Assembly (NCBI GenBank): GCA_964468375.1
Contig: CAYXUW010000104.1
Span: forward strand, 1 to 7,968
Source of the DNA: CAYXUW01 sp964468375
GTDB taxonomy: Bacteria; Planctomycetota; Phycisphaerae; Sedimentisphaerales; Anaerobacaceae
Length of the DNA: 7,968 nt
Direction: 5' to 3'
Under the pieces are notes generated by a model. That model searched no databases. It had not been told where the DNA came from and saw only the letters and a program-made list of their open reading frames with translations. The position numbers were made by a program, and so were the translations under genes. Below, piece after piece: positions 6,001 to 7,968 of this stretch; position 1 is the stretch's first letter; every line of letters begins with the position of its first letter.

Positions 6001-7968
6001 AAGTGTTATAGATACTCGCGCCGGTCGGAAGAATAACACTAAACGGTTTTTCTCTGGCAAAATAGTAACCGTATAATATTCTGTTTTCCCAGTCATCACC
6101 ATAAGAATCCGGCTCAAAGTCACCTGGGTAAACAGCTGTTTCATCGATGTATATTCTTGCCTCTCTGACATGTCCGAAGGCATCGCAGACATTCATTTCG
6201 ACCTTGCCGAGATAGTCGGCCTCGAGGATTTTATGTCCCAGGTCGTCGTAATAGAACCTCTTTTGAGGATTACCGTCAGGAAAACCGCCGATTAAAGACG
6301 CACCATCCCATTGTTTACTCAAAAAGCCGCTACCGTCATACACATAAAAAGTAATATTTTCCTCCGGGTCGATCTTCTGCCTGAGCTGACTATTCGCATC
6401 ATATATGTAGTTAGTATCAGCCCAAACTTCGCCGCCGTCGTCACTAAGCAATGTTCTTTCCCCGACGAGATAATCGCCGCGACTTCCACCTGAGTTTGGC
6501 TCTCCGTCTTTATTGCCGTAGAGCCATTTCTTCTCAATTTTCGCCCCGTTGTTTGCATCGCCTTGGCAGTATCCCTGCCAGGTGGTTTGTCGGATCGGGA
6601 AGTCATAATCCTGATGATATTCGAGTTCGGTATAGACGTAGTTTACGTCATCGACATATACTTTCTGCTCAACTATATTTCCCCTGTCGTCGTATTTGAT
6701 TGTGGTCGTTCTATTCGGCTCGTCATAAACACCGTTTCCGTCATTATCAAAATATTCGATGATCATTGTCGGCTTTAACGGGAAATTATAATCTTCATAA
6801 TAATAATCGGCATCGACAGATCCGCCGCCTCCGGGATGGAACATAATCCGGCCAATATCGTAGAAGGAAACGGGAAAGGCGCCGACCCAGTCATAATGGA
6901 AATGGTAATCGCAGGGGTCGAACTCGTTGCCATCGGGCAGCAGGACCGGGAATGTATTAACATCTCTGCTAAGCAAAGCCCCGTCTGGAGTCGTAACAAT
7001 CACTTCCTGACGTAGTAATAAGGATTCAGAACAAGCAGTATTTACAACGTTCACATCAACAGTAGTAATTAAGTTGCCCTGGTAATCGTAATCATAATCG
7101 TACAGCTCACGCATTTTGTATCTATGTGGCACCTCAAACTGGTCTTTTCTCAGGAGGATTCCATCGTCATCATACTCCAGTCGGATTCCGAGCCCTCCGG
7201 ATTCATACACGTCTAACTCCCACATATTCAACAAAATTTCTTCCAGCATATACTGCTGTTCACTCTCGCTATAGTAATAATCGTCCCAGGTGTTTTCACC
7301 GTTACCACAGGTTTCTGGTTCGTCTTCTGTACCTCTCCATATACTATATGATATGTCGTACGTAGAAGGAGCACCTCCGTAATCAAAATTGACATATGCG
7401 CCATAAGGCTCGCAGGCATCGTCGCAAATAGCAATTTTGCTGCATAAAGGAATATCATCCTGTCCCGGCAAAAGCTCATTGGTGAAAACCAGTTTTGCAG
7501 GGGTTTTGTTATTACTAATTTCTGTCAGAGCAATCTCCTGGTCATTCCAGGTCTGCCACTCGTAAAACAGGGCATTTCCGAACCTGTCCTGCTGCTTGTC
7601 AATTCCAGTTACAACCGTCCAGCCAACGAGGCCTCCGTTTTCGGGAATGTCGCGGTCATCACAGGTGAAACTCGCATCAAATGTCATCGTCATGCCATCC
7701 GAGGCCTGATAGTACACATAATTTACATCGAACACCAAATTTGGCTCTGTTGCGACAAGGTCACTGGTTCTTATGATATAACTATTCTCATTGTTCACCG
7801 GCTTATAAATTACCTGCTGCGTATTGTTCGGATCGACTTCACCAATAAACAATCCACCTCCTCCTGAAGGCAGACACAGCCATAACCTTCCGATGCCGAG
7901 GTCCTCTGCATCTTCAGCTGGATATCCACTGCTTATAATCCACTCGACAGAAGAGTCCTCTATCAGAC
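3053..7968 (-). CDS. Rhs/YD-repeat polymorphic-toxin-like protein, N-terminus outside the window
   Basis: The frame is open from the right edge to the TGA at 3053, giving 1637 residues in the window. A TTG at 7852 is not a credible start, because 38 further in-frame codons without a stop lie upstream and there is no ribosome binding site. YD-repeat units such as YEYDILGRMTK, YGYDAAGNRIYVID, FTYDSRGRVES and YDDNGNRSQLTYY run from about residue 380 to 1400. In known relatives they form the hollow shell that encloses the toxin tip. The RHS-associated core is at about 1415-1518, with LGSVRLVIDDTG, YYLRARMYDPALMRFTSRDP and NNPINKIDPLG. A 119-residue non-conserved C-terminus follows. The shell also carries a calcium-loop-like DNDGNGVYDEPN at 407-418 and six Cys within 15 residues at 738-752. 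Such proteins are typically secreted or surface-delivered and release the tip by self-cleavage near DPxGL; here the residue after DPLG is Glu, so cleavage is uncertain. No PAAR, VgrG or signal peptide can be seen because the start is missing, so the delivery route is unknown. Confidence 0.93.
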   Translation of the reverse strand, partial: LIEDSSVEWIISSGYPAEDAEDLGIGRLWLCLPSGGGGLFIGEVDPNNTQQVIYKPVNNENSYIIRTSDLVATEPNLVFDVNYVYYQASDGMTMTFDASFTCDDRDIPENGGLVGWTVVTGIDKQQDRFGNALFYEWQTWNDQEIALTEISNNKTPAKLVFTNELLPGQDDIPLCSKIAICDDACEPYGAYVNFDYGGAPSTYDISYSIWRGTEDEPETCGNGENTWDDYYYSESEQQYMLEEILLNMWELDVYESGGLGIRLEYDDDGILLRKDQFEVPHRYKMRELYDYDYDYQGNLITTVDVNVVNTACSESLLLRQEVIVTTPDGALLSRDVNTFPVLLPDGNEFDPCDYHFHYDWVGAFPVSFYDIGRIMFHPGGGGSVDADYYYEDYNFPLKPTMIIEYFDNDGNGVYDEPNRTTTIKYDDRGNIVEQKVYVDDVNYVYTELEYHQDYDFPIRQTTWQGYCQGDANNGAKIEKKWLYGNKDGEPNSGGSRGDYLVGERTLLSDDGGEVWADTNYIYDANSQLRQKIDPEENITFYVYDGSGFLSKQWDGASLIGGFPDGNPQKRFYYDDLGHKILEADYLGKVEMNVCDAFGHVREARIYIDETAVYPGDFEPDSYGDDWENRILYGYYFAREKPFSVILPTGASIYNTYVPGLNGLYNRYHSLCDEEHYGYCSGNGDSGGAVQNASMPDGRTLYQWRSYKGTNGWVEIDNLYDSMGRNIHKYTHIALDNECVEDCDCDPCDPNCCPVFAGTEYIMHEEFEYDASGNKIGEKVYKVKLSNSGATGVLSQVLEKSNTYEYDILGRMTKQIIDSTDGGLNQTTQYGYDAAGNRIYVIDPNGNYIYTDYDNANRKIREYFAAPPGTTPVVKKEFHYYKNGKIKDVNSYDYDDDLLARSEFTYDSRGRVESVTETNISQDSTTYYYYDDVGFVKDGNYPNDKYQIKIKDAEGKYTWMAIYPLGKPEKIVYPSGDFEEYVYYSRELSDPNSKFNGLLEKKAVWSGAGKDYITYEYDAYGKVEKIIYPDDDGYVEYSYKDPCNPDYELRLLGRFGLPTEITDYRNDDDRPGGEGSTYTFEYWYPSGKIKSYTDYSDYAVNYDYSFAYGQPTDVNVCNPGDSLIYDVNYVYDRAGRLTDVCEPLLGASNLIAGFGYDDNGNRSQLTYYLDGSAGGDTVSIAYGYNPDNMLTGYSTTSYGVAGPTFTFDASDSGDVDGLGRLVDATETISYPSGDRTHNLDYTYDMRSQLIEANISDVNGNPWKYNYYYRLDGNIWRKTDIDSNDTDYSYDGDLMEDASGGDNFALTWDDNGQLTVLNQNDVNTTFVWNWDGKLRSASVDGNSISLKYDPMGNRVYKNSAENGTRKYIIDISGELPTILLAIDPCDSSLKKKYIYANSQILAQRDVPDNNEPYFYLHDRLGSVRLVIDDTGTAQNSYTYNAFGESFDTETAENVSNPFKFTGQWFDAEIEQYYLRARMYDPALMRFTSRDPVIGKRQEPLTLHKYLYCINNPINKIDPLGEFGWPNSRIFRPIVEAAYNSACIALGYFPETSAIGKISLALGAAESGLHTMNILYIRSLQHILMNDILNWSGLRGAGDPLPVAWDLLFGEDVLKSWKQMGYEYWHLGVEWYKDTIGKVF
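3056..3412 (-). other. Variable C-terminal tip of the Rhs protein (candidate toxin domain)
   Basis: These are the 119 residues after DPLG (EFGWPNSRIF to WYKDTIGKVF). The early part is helical and fairly hydrophobic (AIGKISLALGAAESGLHTMN, then ILYIRSLQHILMNDIL). The late part is rich in Trp, Tyr and Lys (VLKSWKQMGYEYWHLGVEWY). I see no nuclease, deaminase, ADP-ribosyltransferase or peptidase motif. GC is about 42% by hand count, only modestly below the rest of rhs, so composition alone does not mark a boundary. A membrane target would suit both the amphipathic look and the four-helix partner downstream, but that is inference. It could equally be an inert tail of a YD-repeat adhesin-like protein. 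Confidence 0.55.
3413..3724 (-). other. RHS repeat-associated core domain
   Basis: Residues 1415-1518 of the windowed protein match the conserved core of Rhs proteins: HDRLGSVR, NAFGE, FKFTGQWFDAE, YYLRARMYDPALMRF, SRDP and PINKIDPLG. In structurally studied Rhs and Tc toxins this segment closes the shell and contains the aspartyl autoprotease that frees the tip. The Arg-Tyr-Asp-Pro-like and Asp-Pro landmarks are present. The usual Leu after DPxG is Glu (DPLGEFG), so self-processing cannot be assumed. Confidence 0.9.
3716..3817 (-). repeat. 102-bp direct repeat, copy 2 (inside the rhs gene)
   Basis: This is the parental copy, encoding residues 1384-1417 of the windowed Rhs protein, at the entry to the RHS core domain. 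A pair of direct repeats 1.2 kb apart gives homologous recombination a way to delete or swap everything between them: the core end, the variable tip and the small membrane protein. Confidence 0.92.

Noticed and set aside
4259..7479. Plus- and minus-strand ORFs overlapping the YD-repeat region
   Set aside because: They all lie inside the long rhs frame, which has regular YD-repeat periodicity throughout; they look like by-products of its biased codon content.
7850..7852. TTG at 7852 as start of the Rhs protein
   Set aside because: The frame continues upstream without a stop to the window edge (38 more codons), there is no ribosome binding site, and a 1600-residue Rhs protein would be expected to have a longer N-terminal part.
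1..7968. CRISPR array, tRNA, rRNA or insertion-sequence transposase
   Set aside because: No regularly spaced repeats with unique spacers, no tRNA-like cloverleaf, no rRNA sequence and no transposase motif were seen on either strand.

Overview
All supportable genes in this window lie on the minus strand. Read in the direction of transcription (high to low coordinates) the order is: a giant Rhs/YD-repeat protein whose 5' end lies beyond the window (7968-3053); a small four-helix membrane protein (2999-2634); a 499-base gene-free stretch holding a partial copy of the rhs core, a degenerate tail and a promoter region; a PhoB-type response regulator (2134-1451); and a PhoR-type sensor kinase cut off by the left edge (1447-1).

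The organism is probably a Gram-negative-type environmental bacterium, and my best guess is Planctomycetota (Phycisphaerae/Sedimentisphaerales-like). The guess rests on the style of the Rhs protein: very rich in Asp, Tyr and Asn, with recurring DPCDPN- and DVNY-like strings that I associate with that group. The weak Shine-Dalgarno signal at the response regulator fits but proves nothing. No marker gene is present, so the placement is tentative. Hand-counted GC is about 50-55% in sampled parts of the two-component genes, about 42% in the Rhs C-terminal tip and about 30% in the small membrane protein.

Region 1 (3053-7968) is a polymorphic-toxin-style protein: YD-repeat shell, a canonical RHS core ending in DPLG, then a 119-residue variable tip. 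The AT-rich membrane protein after it has its own ribosome binding site and sits where the cognate immunity protein of an Rhs toxin normally lies. Region 2 (2135-2633) holds a 102-bp second copy of the rhs core (about 88% identical), in the position of the 'orphan' core fragments left by tip exchange, but it has no start codon and lacks the end of the core. Region 3 (1-2134) is a translationally coupled response-regulator/kinase pair of the phosphate-sensing type. Four CTAAC-like units at an exact 11-bp period sit just upstream of the regulator and match the layout of PhoB/PhoP binding boxes, which suggests autoregulation.

Most worth following up are the 119-residue tip with its candidate membrane immunity protein, the recombination scar behind them, and the four-unit Pho-box-like array in front of an apparently leaderless regulator gene.
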